From: Rhizobium sp. Q54
GTDB taxonomy: Bacteria > Pseudomonadota > Alphaproteobacteria > ATCC43930 > CGMCC-115725
Length of the DNA stretch: 39,560 nt
Assembly: GCA_945861155.1 (NCBI GenBank)
Contig: CAMATN010000035.1
Span: 1 to 39,560, forward strand
Direction: 5' to 3'
Below the pieces are notes generated by a model that did no database searches, was not told where the DNA came from, and saw only the letters and a list, made by a program, of their open reading frames with translations. Below are positions 26,376 to 35,188 of this stretch, piece after piece. A program made the translations under genes and the position numbers. How positions within the stretch are numbered: position 1 is the first letter of the stretch; every line of letters starts with the position of its first letter.

Positions 26376-27464
26376 ATGAATGATGTCCCTCAGCCCGAGA
26401 AGACACCCGCCATCGTAGCGGCGGGCGATGTGTTCCTGGGCCGGCGGATCACGCCGATAACCCGGCGCCGCCTCGACAATTTCCGCGCCAACCGCCGCGG
26501 CTTCTGGTCGCTGTGGATCTTTCTCGTGCTGTTCGTCCTGAGCCTCTTCGCCGAGTTCATCGCCAACGACCGGCCGCTCTTGGTGCAATATGACGGCGCT
26601 TTCTACATCCCGGTCTTGCGGGATTATCCCGAAACCGCATTCGGCGGCGACTTCCCGAGCGAAGCCGATTATCGCGACCCGGCCGTCATCAAGCTGATCA
26701 CCGACAAGGGCTGGATGGTGTGGCCGCTGATCCCGTTCAGCTATCGCACGATCACCGATGCGCCCGGCCCGTTCCCGGCGCGGCCGTCGGCCACCGACTG
26801 GCTGGGCACCGACGACCAGGGCCGCGACGTCCTGGCGCGGCTGATCTACGGGTTTCGCATCTCGGTGCTGTTCGGCCTCGCGCTGACCCTGTTTTCGTCG
26901 ATCCTTGGGATCGCCGCCGGAGCGGTGCAAGGCTATTTCGGCGGGATCGCCGATCTCGGCTTCCAGCGCTTTATCGAAATCTGGGAAGGGCTTCCCGCGC
27001 TCTATATGCTGATTATCCTGGCCGCCATCGTCGAGCCGAATTTCTGGTGGCTGCTCGGGCTGATGCTGCTGTTTTCGTGGACCAACCTGGTCGGCGTGGT
27101 GCGCGCCGAATTCCTGCGCGCGCGCAATTTCGACTATGTCCGGGCGGCGCGCGCGCTCGGCGTTTCCGACCCGGTCATCATCTGGCGGCATGTCCTGCCG
27201 AACGCGACGGTCGCGACCTTGACCTTTCTGCCGTTCATCCTGAACGGCTCGATCACGACCCTGACCTCGCTCGATTTCCTCGGCTTCGGTCTGCCGCCGG
27301 GCTCGGCCTCGCTCGGCGAATTGCTGGCGCAGGGCAAGGCCAACCTTCAGGCGCCGTGGCTCGGCATTACCGCCTTCGCGGTGCTGGCGGTGATGCTGAG
27401 CCTGTTGATATTCATCGGCGAGGCGGTGCGCGACGCCTTCGACGCGCGCAAGGTCGCGCGATGA
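26376..27464 (+). CDS. yejE: Peptide-type ABC transporter permease (YejE-like)
   Basis: An inner-membrane permease of 362 residues in the oligopeptide/dipeptide importer family. The N-terminal part has RRRLDNFRANRRGFWSLWIF and a long periplasmic loop with the YejE-typical YDGAFYIPVLRDYPETAFGGDF (in part) and NDRPLLVQYDG. Then comes LGTDDQGRDVLARLIYGFRIS, several membrane helices, and the EAA-loop region DYVRAARALGVSDPVIIWRHVLPN that contacts the ATPase. In E. coli Yej imports peptides such as microcin C. yejA and yejB, which normally precede yejE, are missing here. Its stop overlaps the yejF start. Confidence 0.92.
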   Translation: MNDVPQPEKTPAIVAAGDVFLGRRITPITRRRLDNFRANRRGFWSLWIFLVLFVLSLFAEFIANDRPLLVQYDGAFYIPVLRDYPETAFGGDFPSEADYRDPAVIKLITDKGWMVWPLIPFSYRTITDAPGPFPARPSATDWLGTDDQGRDVLARLIYGFRISVLFGLALTLFSSILGIAAGAVQGYFGGIADLGFQRFIEIWEGLPALYMLIILAAIVEPNFWWLLGLMLLFSWTNLVGVVRAEFLRARNFDYVRAARALGVSDPVIIWRHVLPNATVATLTFLPFILNGSITTLTSLDFLGFGLPPGSASLGELLAQGKANLQAPWLGITAFAVLAVMLSLLIFIGEAVRDAFDARKVAR

Positions 27465-29077
27465 GCCTACTCGAAGTCCGCGACCTGAGCGTGACCTTTG
27501 GCGGGTGGCGCGGCGCGCCTCCGGTCCATGCCGTGAAGCGCGTGTCGTTCAGCCTCGATCGCGGCGAGACCCTGGCGCTGGTCGGCGAGAGCGGCTCGGG
27601 GAAATCGGTGACGGCCCTGTCGATCCTGCAATTGCTGCCCTATCCGGCCGCGTCGCACACGCCCGAAAGCAGCATTCGTTTCGCCGGCGAGGAGATGGTC
27701 GGCGCCGCCCCGGCGCGGCTGCGGCAGATGCGCGGCAACCGCGTCGCGATGGTCTTCCAGGAGCCGATGACGTCGCTCAACCCGCTGCACACGCTGGAAA
27801 AACAGATCGCCGAGACATTGCTGATCCACAAGCACATGGCGGCATCGGCGGCACGCGCGCGCACCCTCGAATTGTTGCACCTGGTCGGCCTGCACGACGC
27901 CGAGAGCCGGCTCGGCGCCTACCCGCACCAGCTGTCGGGCGGCCAGCGCCAGCGCGTCATGATCGCGATGGCGATCGCCAACGAGCCCGACATGCTGATC
28001 GCCGACGAGCCGACGACCGCGCTCGACGTGACGATCCAGGCGCAGATTTTAGATCTGATGCGCGACCTGCGCGACCGCCTCGGCATGGCGCTGTTGCTGA
28101 TCACCCACGACCTCGCGATCGTGCGCCACATGGCCGAGCGCGTCTGCGTGATGACCCAGGGCGAGATCGTCGACAGCGGGCCGACCGCCGATATCTTCGC
28201 CCGGCCCTCGCACCCCTACACGCGCCGGCTGTTGGCCGCCGAGCCCAGGGGTGTCGTGGCGCCACCCGATCCCGCCGCCCCGATCGTCGTCGAGGGCGAA
28301 GAGATCAAGGTGTGGTTCCCGATCCGGCGCGGGCTGCTGCGCCGCATCTCGGGCTACGTCAAGGCGGTCGACGGCGTGTCGCTGCGGGTACGGGCCGGCT
28401 CGACCCTGGGGGTGGTCGGCGAAAGCGGCTCGGGCAAGACGACGCTCGGTCTGGCGCTGTTGCGCCTGCTCGACGCCGAAGGTGGCATCCGCTTCGCCGG
28501 AGAGGACATCTCGCATCGACGGCAGGGCCGGCTGCGGCCGTTGCGGCGCGAGATGCAGGTCGTGTTTCAGGATCCCTATTCGAGCCTGTCGCCGCGCCTG
28601 TCGATCGCGCAGATCGTCGGCGAGGGGCTCAAGGTCCATCGGCTCGGCGCGAGCGAGGCCGAGCGCCGTGACCTGATCGAGACGACGCTGAAGGAGGTCG
28701 GGCTCGACCCCGCAGCGGCCGACCGCTACCCGCACGAATTCTCGGGCGGCCAGCGCCAGCGGGTCGCGATCGCCCGCGCGCTCGTCTTGAAGCCGCGCTT
28801 TATCGTGCTCGACGAGCCGACATCCGCGCTCGACATGTCGGTGCAGGCGCAGATCGTCGAGCTCCTGCGCGAATTGCAGGCGCGCTACGGCCTGGCCTAT
28901 TTGTTCATCAGCCACGATTTGAAGGTCGTGCGGGCGATGGCCCACGAGATTCTCGTCATGAAGGACGGCAAGATCGTCGAAAGCGGCGCCACCGGACGGG
29001 TCATGGATGCGCCCGACCACCCCTACACCCGCGCGCTGATGGCCGCCGCCTTCGACCTCGCCGCGGCGCCGGCTTAG
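27461..29077 (+). CDS. yejF: Double ABC ATPase of a peptide importer (YejF-like)
   Basis: A 538-residue protein with two complete ABC domains fused. Domain 1: Walker A GESGSGKS near 43, signature [15 protein letters not shown], Walker [14 protein letters not shown]. Domain 2: Walker A GESGSGKT near 322, signature [15 protein letters not shown], Walker [14 protein letters not shown]. Each ends with [12 protein letters not shown]- or [11 protein letters not shown]-type tails of oligopeptide importers. ATG overlaps the yejE stop as ATGA. It should drive import with YejE plus a YejB and a YejA encoded elsewhere. Confidence 0.94.
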   Translation: MSLLEVRDLSVTFGGWRGAPPVHAVKRVSFSLDRGETLALVGESGSGKSVTALSILQLLPYPAASHTPESSIRFAGEEMVGAAPARLRQMRGNRVAMVFQEPMTSLNPLHTLEKQIAETLLIHKHMAASAARARTLELLHLVGLHDAESRLGAYPHQLSGGQRQRVMIAMAIANEPDMLIADEPTTALDVTIQAQILDLMRDLRDRLGMALLLITHDLAIVRHMAERVCVMTQGEIVDSGPTADIFARPSHPYTRRLLAAEPRGVVAPPDPAAPIVVEGEEIKVWFPIRRGLLRRISGYVKAVDGVSLRVRAGSTLGVVGESGSGKTTLGLALLRLLDAEGGIRFAGEDISHRRQGRLRPLRREMQVVFQDPYSSLSPRLSIAQIVGEGLKVHRLGASEAERRDLIETTLKEVGLDPAAADRYPHEFSGGQRQRVAIARALVLKPRFIVLDEPTSALDMSVQAQIVELLRELQARYGLAYLFISHDLKVVRAMAHEILVMKDGKIVESGATGRVMDAPDHPYTRALMAAAFDLAAAPA

Positions 29078-29201
29078 ACGATCCCGCAACACTGCCGAGG
29101 TCATCCAATGGGTGGCGCCTGCGCAAATGGATGCCGCTCACCGCACCGCGGCCAACCCCTAAGTGCGATGTTTTGCAAACCGCAATTTTATTGACCCGTC
29201 C

Positions 29202-29231
29202 TTGACACACACCTGTGCGGCTGCGCACATT
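29202..29231 (+). promoter_or_regulatory. Possible promoter with internal inverted repeat before the secreted-protein gene
   Basis: TTGACA at 29202-29207 is followed after about 18 bases by CACATT (29226-29231), a poor -10. TGTGCG-GCTG-CGCACA (29214-29229) forms a short inverted repeat inside the spacer, which could be an operator. The leader to the ATG would be about 35 bases and contains GGGAGGGG as ribosome site. Confidence 0.4.
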
Positions 29232-29269
29232 CGGATTAGTAAATTAATAACCGAAAATGGGAGGGGCTA

Positions 29270-30370
29270 ATGAAGCGTGTTCTTGCCGCATGTCTCGCGC
29301 TGTCTTCAGTCGCATTTTCCGGTAACGCGCTGGCCCAGTGCGAAAGCGCCGATCCAACCGGGGTGCTGGCGTCGCTTGGCGGGGATTTCGAACTCGTCGT
29401 CGATCCGCAAGACGCCGAAGCAAACCTGATCATCGTGGGCAATCGCGCGACCGGAGCCTCTCAGATCGCGGCAGCGAGGGTCAACGGCGTTACGGGCCAG
29501 GTCGCACCGCAAACCCTGACCATCATCGCCGAAAATTTCCTCGGTGCCGGGAGGGTCAACGGCCCGGAATTCCTGCAGAAGCCCAGCGGCGAGCTCGGGG
29601 TGCTCTTCGCAGGGCCGGGAGGAGTTCACGCTGTCTTCCGGAACATGATTCCGAATTCCTGGAACGAGCTGATTTACGATGTGTACGGCGCTCTGAGCAC
29701 AAGCAGCCCGCCCCCGCTGTCCTCGACAACGGGTCCGGGCGCCTATCCGTCCTTTTAGCTGCTCGGACAGCATACCTATGGGGAACGTCTCGGAGCGTGC
29801 GAGGGCCTCTGCTACGGCACTCTCGGCTCAAACGTTACGACGGACCTTGTCGCCGTGCTGACGCCGCTAGGCATTACCGGGTCGGCTGCGGTCCAGTCTC
29901 CGCGCGATGGATATATCTTTTTCAGCGCCTGCGAGGCTAGCGGCGGCTGCGGCCTGTACGAACTATTGATCGACGGCAACGGCGGTGTGGCGGCGAACAG
30001 CTTAAAGAAGCTCGCCAATGCAACCGTGGCGCCGACGCACATCGTGGCCGATCGGCACCCGGTGACGGGCACGACGGTCCTCTTCTCCGGCGACGAAACG
30101 AAGAACATCAGCGTCTGGGAGCAGCCGGCCGCTGGCGGCGTGTTGAAATTGGTCGCCAAGGTCTCGGCGACCAAGAACGAGCACTATAGGGTGTTGAACG
30201 ACAACAACAGGCTCGTGCTCAACTATCTTGGCGCCACCTTCCTGACCGAGGGCTCGTACACGATCGCGGTCTCGGCGAGCGGCGCCAAGCTCATCGCCGG
30301 AGCGAGCAAGAAGCTTAGCAGTCGCGGCCACGGCGCGGAAATCGTCTGGCTGCCGGCGGTGAACAAATAG
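29270..30370 (+). pseudogene. Secreted protein gene interrupted by one in-frame amber codon
   Basis: A signal peptide (MKRVLAACLALSSVAFSGNA, cut near AQ/CES) starts a reading frame that meets TAG at 29756-29758 after 162 residues. The same frame then stays open for 203 more codons to 30370 (LLGQHTYGERLGACEGLCYG; ending HGAEIVWLPAVNK). Content on both sides looks like one protein, a Gly/Val/Asn-rich beta-strand type. Cys residues and a FFSACEASGGCGLYELLIDG stretch come after the stop. A single CAG-to-TAG change (PSF-Q-LLGQ) would explain it. The downstream part has no ribosome site of its own near its first GTG at 29855. No family is recognised. Nonsense mutation or sequence error is the simplest reading. 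Confidence 0.72.
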
Positions 30371-30413
30371 GCGCATTATTCCCGCGCCTCGGGCGTATTC
30401 ACCCGCTGCTGGG

Positions 30414-31544
30414 TCACTCCGTAGGCGCGAGCAGTTCGGCGATCTTGTCGGTCGCCTTGAGGCCGTGGCCGGTCAGCACGACGACAGTGGCGGCGTCGGC
30501 CCGGATTGTCCCGTCATTTATGAGCCTCGAGCACGCCGCGGCGCCCGTCGCAGCGGTCGGCTCGACGAAGAGGCCGAGGCGGCCGAGCGCAATCAGCGCC
30601 GGGGCAATCTCGGCTTCCGGCACGGCGACGACGCCGCCGCGCGAGCGGCGCAGCGCCATCATCACCTCGCGCATGCGTACCGGCTTCAGGGTCGCGATGC
30701 CGTCTGCGACGGTCGGCTCGGGCGTGAACGGCACGCGATGGTTGACGCCGGCCGCCCACGCCGCGGCAAGGGCGGCGCAATTGGCCGCCTGTACCGCGAA
30801 CAGCCGCGGCCGGCGGTTGATCTCGCCGCGGAGCTGAAGCTCTTCGAAACCGCGCTCCAGTCCCAGAATGTTGCTGCCGTAGCCGGTCGGGACCAGGATG
30901 TTGTCGGGCACGGCGAAGCCGAGCTGCTCCCACAATTCATAGGCCAGCGTCTTTGTCCCCTCGATAAAATACGGCTGCCAGTTGTGGCTGGCGTAAAAGC
31001 TCTCGCCGCTCGCCGCGAGCGCTGCATCGGCGACCGCCTGCCGCGTGCCCGCGATGGCGTGCACTTCGGCCCCCGACGCGGCAATCTGCACGATTTTGCC
31101 GCGAGGCGCGTCCGTCGGGACATAGATCCGGCAGGGGAGGCCCGCCGCCGCCGCATAGGTCGCGATCGACGATCCGGCATTGCCCGAAGAATCCTCGTGG
31201 ATCGCCCCGACCCCGAATTCGAGCAGATGGTTCAGCATCACCGCCGTGCCGCGGTCCTTGAAGGAGCCGGTCGGCATCTGCGATTCGAGTTTGAAATGCA
31301 CCGCCACCCCGGCCCACTGGCGGCGCACCAGCGGGGTCCAGCCCTCGCCGAGCGAGATGCGCGGCGGCCCTGACAGCGCGAGCGCGGCGCGGTAACGCCA
31401 TAAATTGGCCTCGCCGGAGTCGATCTCGTCACGGCTGAGCCCGCGCCCTGGCTCGAGGTTTAGGTGGCCGCCGCAGCGGCAACGCCAAATCGGCCGATCG
31501 GCCGGCGTGCTTGCGCCGCAGATAGGACACTGGTACGTCGCCAC
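30414..31544 (-). CDS. Threonine synthase-like PLP enzyme with N-terminal zinc ribbon
   Basis: A 376-residue fold-type II PLP enzyme. The PLP lysine is K96 in MPTGSFKDRGT; the phosphate-binding and core segments are EDSSGNAGSSIATYAAAAGL (in part) and PTGYGSNILG. An N-terminal zinc ribbon is formed by C6-x2-C9 and C22-x-C24 (YQCPICG; WRCRCGG). This is the layout of archaeal-type threonine synthases and related paralogues; the reaction would be O-phosphohomoserine to threonine, if it is a real ThrC. The GTG start at 31544 is chosen because AAGGAG lies at good spacing. No hom or thrB is adjacent, so another substrate is possible. It is divergent from folD. Confidence 0.88.
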   Translation of the reverse strand: MATYQCPICGASTPADRPIWRCRCGGHLNLEPGRGLSRDEIDSGEANLWRYRAALALSGPPRISLGEGWTPLVRRQWAGVAVHFKLESQMPTGSFKDRGTAVMLNHLLEFGVGAIHEDSSGNAGSSIATYAAAAGLPCRIYVPTDAPRGKIVQIAASGAEVHAIAGTRQAVADAALAASGESFYASHNWQPYFIEGTKTLAYELWEQLGFAVPDNILVPTGYGSNILGLERGFEELQLRGEINRRPRLFAVQAANCAALAAAWAAGVNHRVPFTPEPTVADGIATLKPVRMREVMMALRRSRGGVVAVPEAEIAPALIALGRLGLFVEPTAATGAAACSRLINDGTIRADAATVVVLTGHGLKATDKIAELLAPTE

Positions 31545-31710
31545 ATCTTGCTCCTTCGATAGCCGGAAACCGCCTCTTGGCGACAAGCCCCCATATCGGG
31601 AAGCCCCGTATTGGGCGAAATTCTCGCCTGCGGTATGGGTTATCGCATGATCGGCTCGCTCGTGGCAGCCACGACAACGGCATGCTCCCGATTGCGGCCA
31701 GGGAAACGGA

Positions 31711-32610
31711 ATGGCGCAGGCAAGGCTGATCGACGGCAAGGGGATTGCCGCTTCTCTGCGGCAGCGGATCGGCGCGGCGGCCGCGAGCCTGCGCGAGCGC
31801 GACGGTGTCGTCGCGGGCCTCGCCGCGATCCTGGTCGGCGACGACCCGGCGAGCGATGTCTACGTGCGCGGCAAGGCGCGGGCCTGCGATGCCGTCGGGA
31901 TTGCCTCGTTCGAATACCGCTTGCCGGCGAATGTTGGGATCGCCGCGATCGGCGAGCTGATCGGCAAGCTCAACGCCGACGATCGGGTCGACGGCATCCT
32001 TGTCCAGCTGCCGCTGCCGCGCACCCTCGATCCGCATCTTGTCGTCGCCGCGCTCGACCCGGCGAAGGACGTCGACGGGTTTCACCCCATCAATATCGGG
32101 CGGCTGTGGGGCGGCGGCGAACCCGGCCTCGTGCCATGCACGCCGGACGGCGTCCTGATGTTGCTGCGCAGCGTCTCGCCAGACTTGTCGGGCGCCGACG
32201 CCGTCGTGCTCGGCCGCTCGCAGATCGTCGGCCGGCCGATTGCCGGGCTGCTTCTCGCCGCCGATTGCACGGTGACGATCGTCCATTCCCGCACCCGCGA
32301 CAGCGCCGCGATCTGCCGGCGCGCCGACATCCTGATCGCGGCGATCGGGCGTCCGGCGACGGTCGGCGCGGACTGGATAAAACCGGGGGCGACGGTGATC
32401 GATGTCGGGATCAACCGGCTGGCGGTTCCAGAACGCGGAATGACGCTGGTCGGCGACGTCGATTTCGAGGCGGCGCGCCAGGTTGCCGGAGCGATCACTC
32501 CCGTGCCGGGCGGCGTTGGACCGATGACGATCGCCTGCCTGTTGCGCAACACTTTGCTTGCCGCATGCCGGCGCCGCGGGCTGCCCGACCCCGATTTGCC
32601 GGGAGCCTGA
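31711..32610 (+). CDS. folD: Bifunctional methylenetetrahydrofolate dehydrogenase/cyclohydrolase
   Basis: This 299-residue enzyme interconverts 5,10-methylene-THF and 10-formyl-THF. Tyr51 and catalytic Lys55 are in YVRGKARA, Gln99 in VQLPLP and Asp122 in [12 protein letters not shown]. The NADP-binding part is [17 protein letters not shown], then TVTIVHSRT and VIDVGINR. It ends with [18 protein letters not shown]. Length is near normal. GGGAAACGG before the ATG is a weak ribosome site. A short hairpin follows at 32661. Confidence 0.95.
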   Translation: MAQARLIDGKGIAASLRQRIGAAAASLRERDGVVAGLAAILVGDDPASDVYVRGKARACDAVGIASFEYRLPANVGIAAIGELIGKLNADDRVDGILVQLPLPRTLDPHLVVAALDPAKDVDGFHPINIGRLWGGGEPGLVPCTPDGVLMLLRSVSPDLSGADAVVLGRSQIVGRPIAGLLLAADCTVTIVHSRTRDSAAICRRADILIAAIGRPATVGADWIKPGATVIDVGINRLAVPERGMTLVGDVDFEAARQVAGAITPVPGGVGPMTIACLLRNTLLAACRRRGLPDPDLPGA

Positions 32611-32660
32611 CGAACTCTGGGCGATGTCTTATGAACTCTTGGCGACCTCTCGCGGGAACC

Positions 32661-32682
32661 GCGTGCATCGCACGCTTGTTCT
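32661..32682 (+). terminator. Weak hairpin terminator candidate after folD
   Basis: GCGTGC-ATC-GCACGC followed by TTGTTCT. The stem is only 6 bp with a 3-base loop, so termination would be partial at best. Confidence 0.4.
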
Positions 32683-32718
32683 ACCGGTGACCATCCCCCG
32701 AGAAGGAGTCCCCCTGAT

Positions 32719-33201
32719 ATGATCACCAAGACAGTGACAAGCCTGGCCTTCGCGGCCGGATGCGTTCTCGCGCTGGGCGCGACGGCGCAGGCGCAACAAA
32801 ACCCGCAATATATAGGGCAGCCGCAGATCAACATGGGGCAGCCGCAGCCAATGGCCCAGCAGCATCATATGGGCCAGCCGCATATGATGGGGCAGCCTTA
32901 TATGGGTGAGCCGCAGCGTCCCATGGCGACGCGGATGGTGAGCAATGCGCCGCAGCCCAGTCGAGGCGATCTCGGCGGCTGGTCAGCGCGGCGCAACAAC
33001 ATCCAAAGCGCGCGCTACGACCAGCTGCTGCAGACCAACATGGGGTTCCGCAGCGCCCGGATGAAGAAGGAATGCGGCCCGATCAACGATCCGCAGCTGA
33101 GGGGCCAGTGCCTGGCGAGCTTCCAGCAGTACGAACCGGTCATGACCGGTTCATCGATCCCGTCGCGCCACTGGCACCATAATCGCAACGCGGGTTATTA
33201 A
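32719..33201 (+). CDS. Exported Met/Gln/Pro/His-rich protein with MGQP repeats
   Basis: A 160-residue periplasmic or surface protein. The signal peptide is at residues 1-25 (GCVLALGATAQAQ at its end). A low-complexity region at 30-70 repeats GQP with Met/His: IGQPQINMGQPQPM, HHMGQPHMMGQPYMGEP. A folded C-terminal part has NNIQSARYDQLLQTNMGF, MKKECGPINDPQLRGQCLASF (in part) with Cys119 and Cys131, probably a disulfide, and ends with HWHH. Met- and His-rich repeats could bind metal such as copper, but this is inference. AGAAGGAG is the ribosome site. A strong terminator follows, so it is probably a single-gene transcript. Confidence 0.82.
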   Translation: MITKTVTSLAFAAGCVLALGATAQAQQNPQYIGQPQINMGQPQPMAQQHHMGQPHMMGQPYMGEPQRPMATRMVSNAPQPSRGDLGGWSARRNNIQSARYDQLLQTNMGFRSARMKKECGPINDPQLRGQCLASFQQYEPVMTGSSIPSRHWHHNRNAGY

Positions 33202-33230
33202 TCGAACCTGCGTTTGCCGGTTTCCGAACA

Positions 33231-33258
33231 GAGGCCGCCCCCGGGCGGCCTCTTCTTT
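33231..33258 (+). terminator. Strong intrinsic terminator
   Basis: A perfect 10-bp stem GAGGCCGCCC / GGGCGGCCTC with a 2-base loop is followed by TTCTTT. It ends transcription from the exported-protein gene. On the opposite strand, after rho, the run is TGTTCGG, so it acts mainly on the plus strand. Confidence 0.85.
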
Positions 33259-33269
33259 GCCGGCAGCGA

Positions 33270-34526
33270 CTAGGTATTCATCGCGTCAAAAAACTCGGAA
33301 TTATTCTTTGATTCCTTGAGCTTGTTGATCAGGAATTCGAGCCCGTCCGAGGTTCCCATCGGCATCAGAACCCGGCGCAATACCCACATCTTCGCCAAGA
33401 CCCCGCGGTCGACCAGCAATTCTTCCTTTCGGGTGCCGGATTTGGTGATATCGAGGGCTGGGAAGGTGCGCTTGTCGGCGACCTTGCGGTCGAGCACGAT
33501 TTCCGAATTCCCGGTGCCCTTGAATTCCTCGAAGATCACCTCGTCCATTCGCGAGCCGGTATCGATCAGCGCGGTGGCGATGATGGTCAGCGAGCCGCCC
33601 TCCTCGATGTTGCGGGCGGCGCCGAAAAACCGCTTCGGCCGCTGCAGCGCATTGGCGTCGACGCCGCCGGTCAGCACCTTGCCCGACGAGGGCACGACGG
33701 TGTTGTAGGCGCGCGCGAGCCGGGTGATCGAATCGAGCAGGATCACCACGTCGCGCTTCTGCTCGACCAGACGCTTGGCCTTTTCGATGACCATCTCGGC
33801 GACCTGCACATGGCGTGTCGCCGGCTCGTCGAAGGTCGAGCTGATTACCTCGCCCCTGACCGAGCGGGCCATATCGGTGACCTCCTCCGGCCGCTCGTCG
33901 ATCAACAGCACGATCAGGTAGGTTTCCGGGTGGTTGGCAGCGAGCGCATGCGCGATGTTTTGCAGCATCACGGTCTTGCCGGTGCGCGGCGGCGACACGA
34001 TCAGCGCGCGCTGGCCCTTGCCCAGCGGGGTGATCAGGTCGAGCACCCGGGTCGTCAGATCCTTCTTGGTCGGATCGTTGAGCTCGAGTTCGATCTTCTC
34101 TTCGGGATAGAGCGGCGTCAGATTATCGAAATTGATCCGGTGCCGCAGCCGGTCGGGCTCCTCGAAATTGATGCGGTTCACCTTGAGCAGCGCGAAATAG
34201 CGCTCGCCGTCGCGCGGCGAGCGGATCTGGCCCTCGACGGTGTCGCCGGTGCGCAGCCCGAAACGCCGCATCTGGCTTGGGCTGACATAGATGTCGTCCG
34301 GCCCAGGCAGGTAATTCGCCTCCGGAGACCGCAGAAATCCGAACCCGTCCGACAGCACCTCGACAACGCCGTCGCCCGAAATCGGCACATCGTTTTCGGC
34401 CAGTTGCTTCAGCACCGCGAACATCATGTCCTGCTTGCGCAACGACGATGCGTTCTCGATCTGCAACTCTTCGGCGAATGCCAGCAGTTCCGCTGGAGTC
34501 TTCCGCTTCAATTCCTGGAGATTCAT
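33270..34526 (-). CDS. rho: Transcription termination factor Rho
   Basis: This 418-residue hexameric RNA helicase ends transcription. The N-terminal helical domain is [20 protein letters not shown]. The cold-shock-like RNA-binding fold follows, with [20 protein letters not shown] and [18 protein letters not shown]. The ATPase core has P-loop [11 protein letters not shown] (GKT at 183-185), [25 protein letters not shown] and the R-loop [21 protein letters not shown]. Length equals that of E. coli Rho. The start is set by family alignment; the 66 residues-worth of in-frame sequence upstream is leader. It lies downstream of hemE-hemH-hemJ with a 200-bp leader holding its own promoter. Confidence 0.97.
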   Translation of the reverse strand: MNLQELKRKTPAELLAFAEELQIENASSLRKQDMMFAVLKQLAENDVPISGDGVVEVLSDGFGFLRSPEANYLPGPDDIYVSPSQMRRFGLRTGDTVEGQIRSPRDGERYFALLKVNRINFEEPDRLRHRINFDNLTPLYPEEKIELELNDPTKKDLTTRVLDLITPLGKGQRALIVSPPRTGKTVMLQNIAHALAANHPETYLIVLLIDERPEEVTDMARSVRGEVISSTFDEPATRHVQVAEMVIEKAKRLVEQKRDVVILLDSITRLARAYNTVVPSSGKVLTGGVDANALQRPKRFFGAARNIEEGGSLTIIATALIDTGSRMDEVIFEEFKGTGNSEIVLDRKVADKRTFPALDITKSGTRKEELLVDRGVLAKMWVLRRVLMPMGTSDGLEFLINKLKESKNNSEFFDAMNT

Positions 34527-34651
34527 GGGTCTTTGTGTGGCGATGAGGGGGCTGGCCCGTCTACGGGAGGCTGCACGCGCAGAGTCCGGCAAATCGGGAG
34601 GTCTTCAAGTGTATGGAGAATGTCGGAGAACCGGCTGGCGGTATGGCGGTT

Positions 34652-34680
34652 CCCTTACCAAACGGAGATATGCACGTCAA
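34652..34680 (-). promoter_or_regulatory. Probable rho promoter
   Basis: On the minus strand TTGACG (34680-34675) and TAAGGG (34657-34652) are 17 bp apart, giving a leader of about 120 bases before the rho ATG. Long rho leaders are known targets of autogenous attenuation in other bacteria; the leader here is C-rich in places, as Rho-binding sites are. Confidence 0.5.
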
Positions 34681-34726
34681 ACACGATTACAAGGGGCTTG
34701 GTTCAGCCAGGGAACCGGCAATTCGC

Positions 34727-35188
34727 TCAAAACGGCCGCACCACGACGAGCACCACGATCCCGATCATGATCACCGTCGGAACCTCGTTGATAAGACGGT
34801 AAAATCTTGAATTATGCGAGATTTTTCCTACGGCGAAATCATGCCGCCAATGCGCCAGCATCAGGTGAAAGACGGTCAGCAGCGCGACAAGCGCGAGCTT
34901 CGCCCAAATCCAGCCCCGATGCCACTCGGCAACCCCGGGAATCGCCACCAGAGCGAGGCCAAACCCATAAGTCATCACCGCCGCCGGCGCCATGATGCCA
35001 CGCAACAGGCGTCGCTCCATGACCTCCAGCATCGTCGCCTGGTCCGACCCGATCGGCGCATCCGCATGGTAGACGTAGAGTCGCGGCAGATAGAGCAGCC
35101 CCGCCATCCACGCGATCACTGCGATGATGTGCAACGATTTGAGCCCCGGATAGAGCCAGGGATAGCTCGCCGCGAGAATCTCCGTCAT
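34727..35188 (-). CDS. hemJ: Protoporphyrinogen IX oxidase HemJ
   Basis: This 153-residue inner-membrane enzyme performs the six-electron oxidation of protoporphyrinogen in bacteria lacking HemG/HemY. Four membrane segments are visible. The family residues are in GLKSLHIIAVIAWMAGLLYLPRLYVYH (in part, conserved His), ERRLLRGIMAPA, WIWAKLALV, the LMLAHW helix end and SRFYRLINEVPTVIMIGIV. ATG overlaps the hemH stop as ATGA, so synthesis is coupled to ferrochelatase, the next pathway step. Confidence 0.94.
   Translation of the reverse strand: MTEILAASYPWLYPGLKSLHIIAVIAWMAGLLYLPRLYVYHADAPIGSDQATMLEVMERRLLRGIMAPAAVMTYGFGLALVAIPGVAEWHRGWIWAKLALVALLTVFHLMLAHWRHDFAVGKISHNSRFYRLINEVPTVIMIGIVVLVVVRPF

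Noticed and set aside
29756-29758. Genetic code change with TAG as a sense codon
   Set aside because: TAG ends many normal genes here, including ffh, rpsP, rplS, rho and yejF, so general recoding is excluded.
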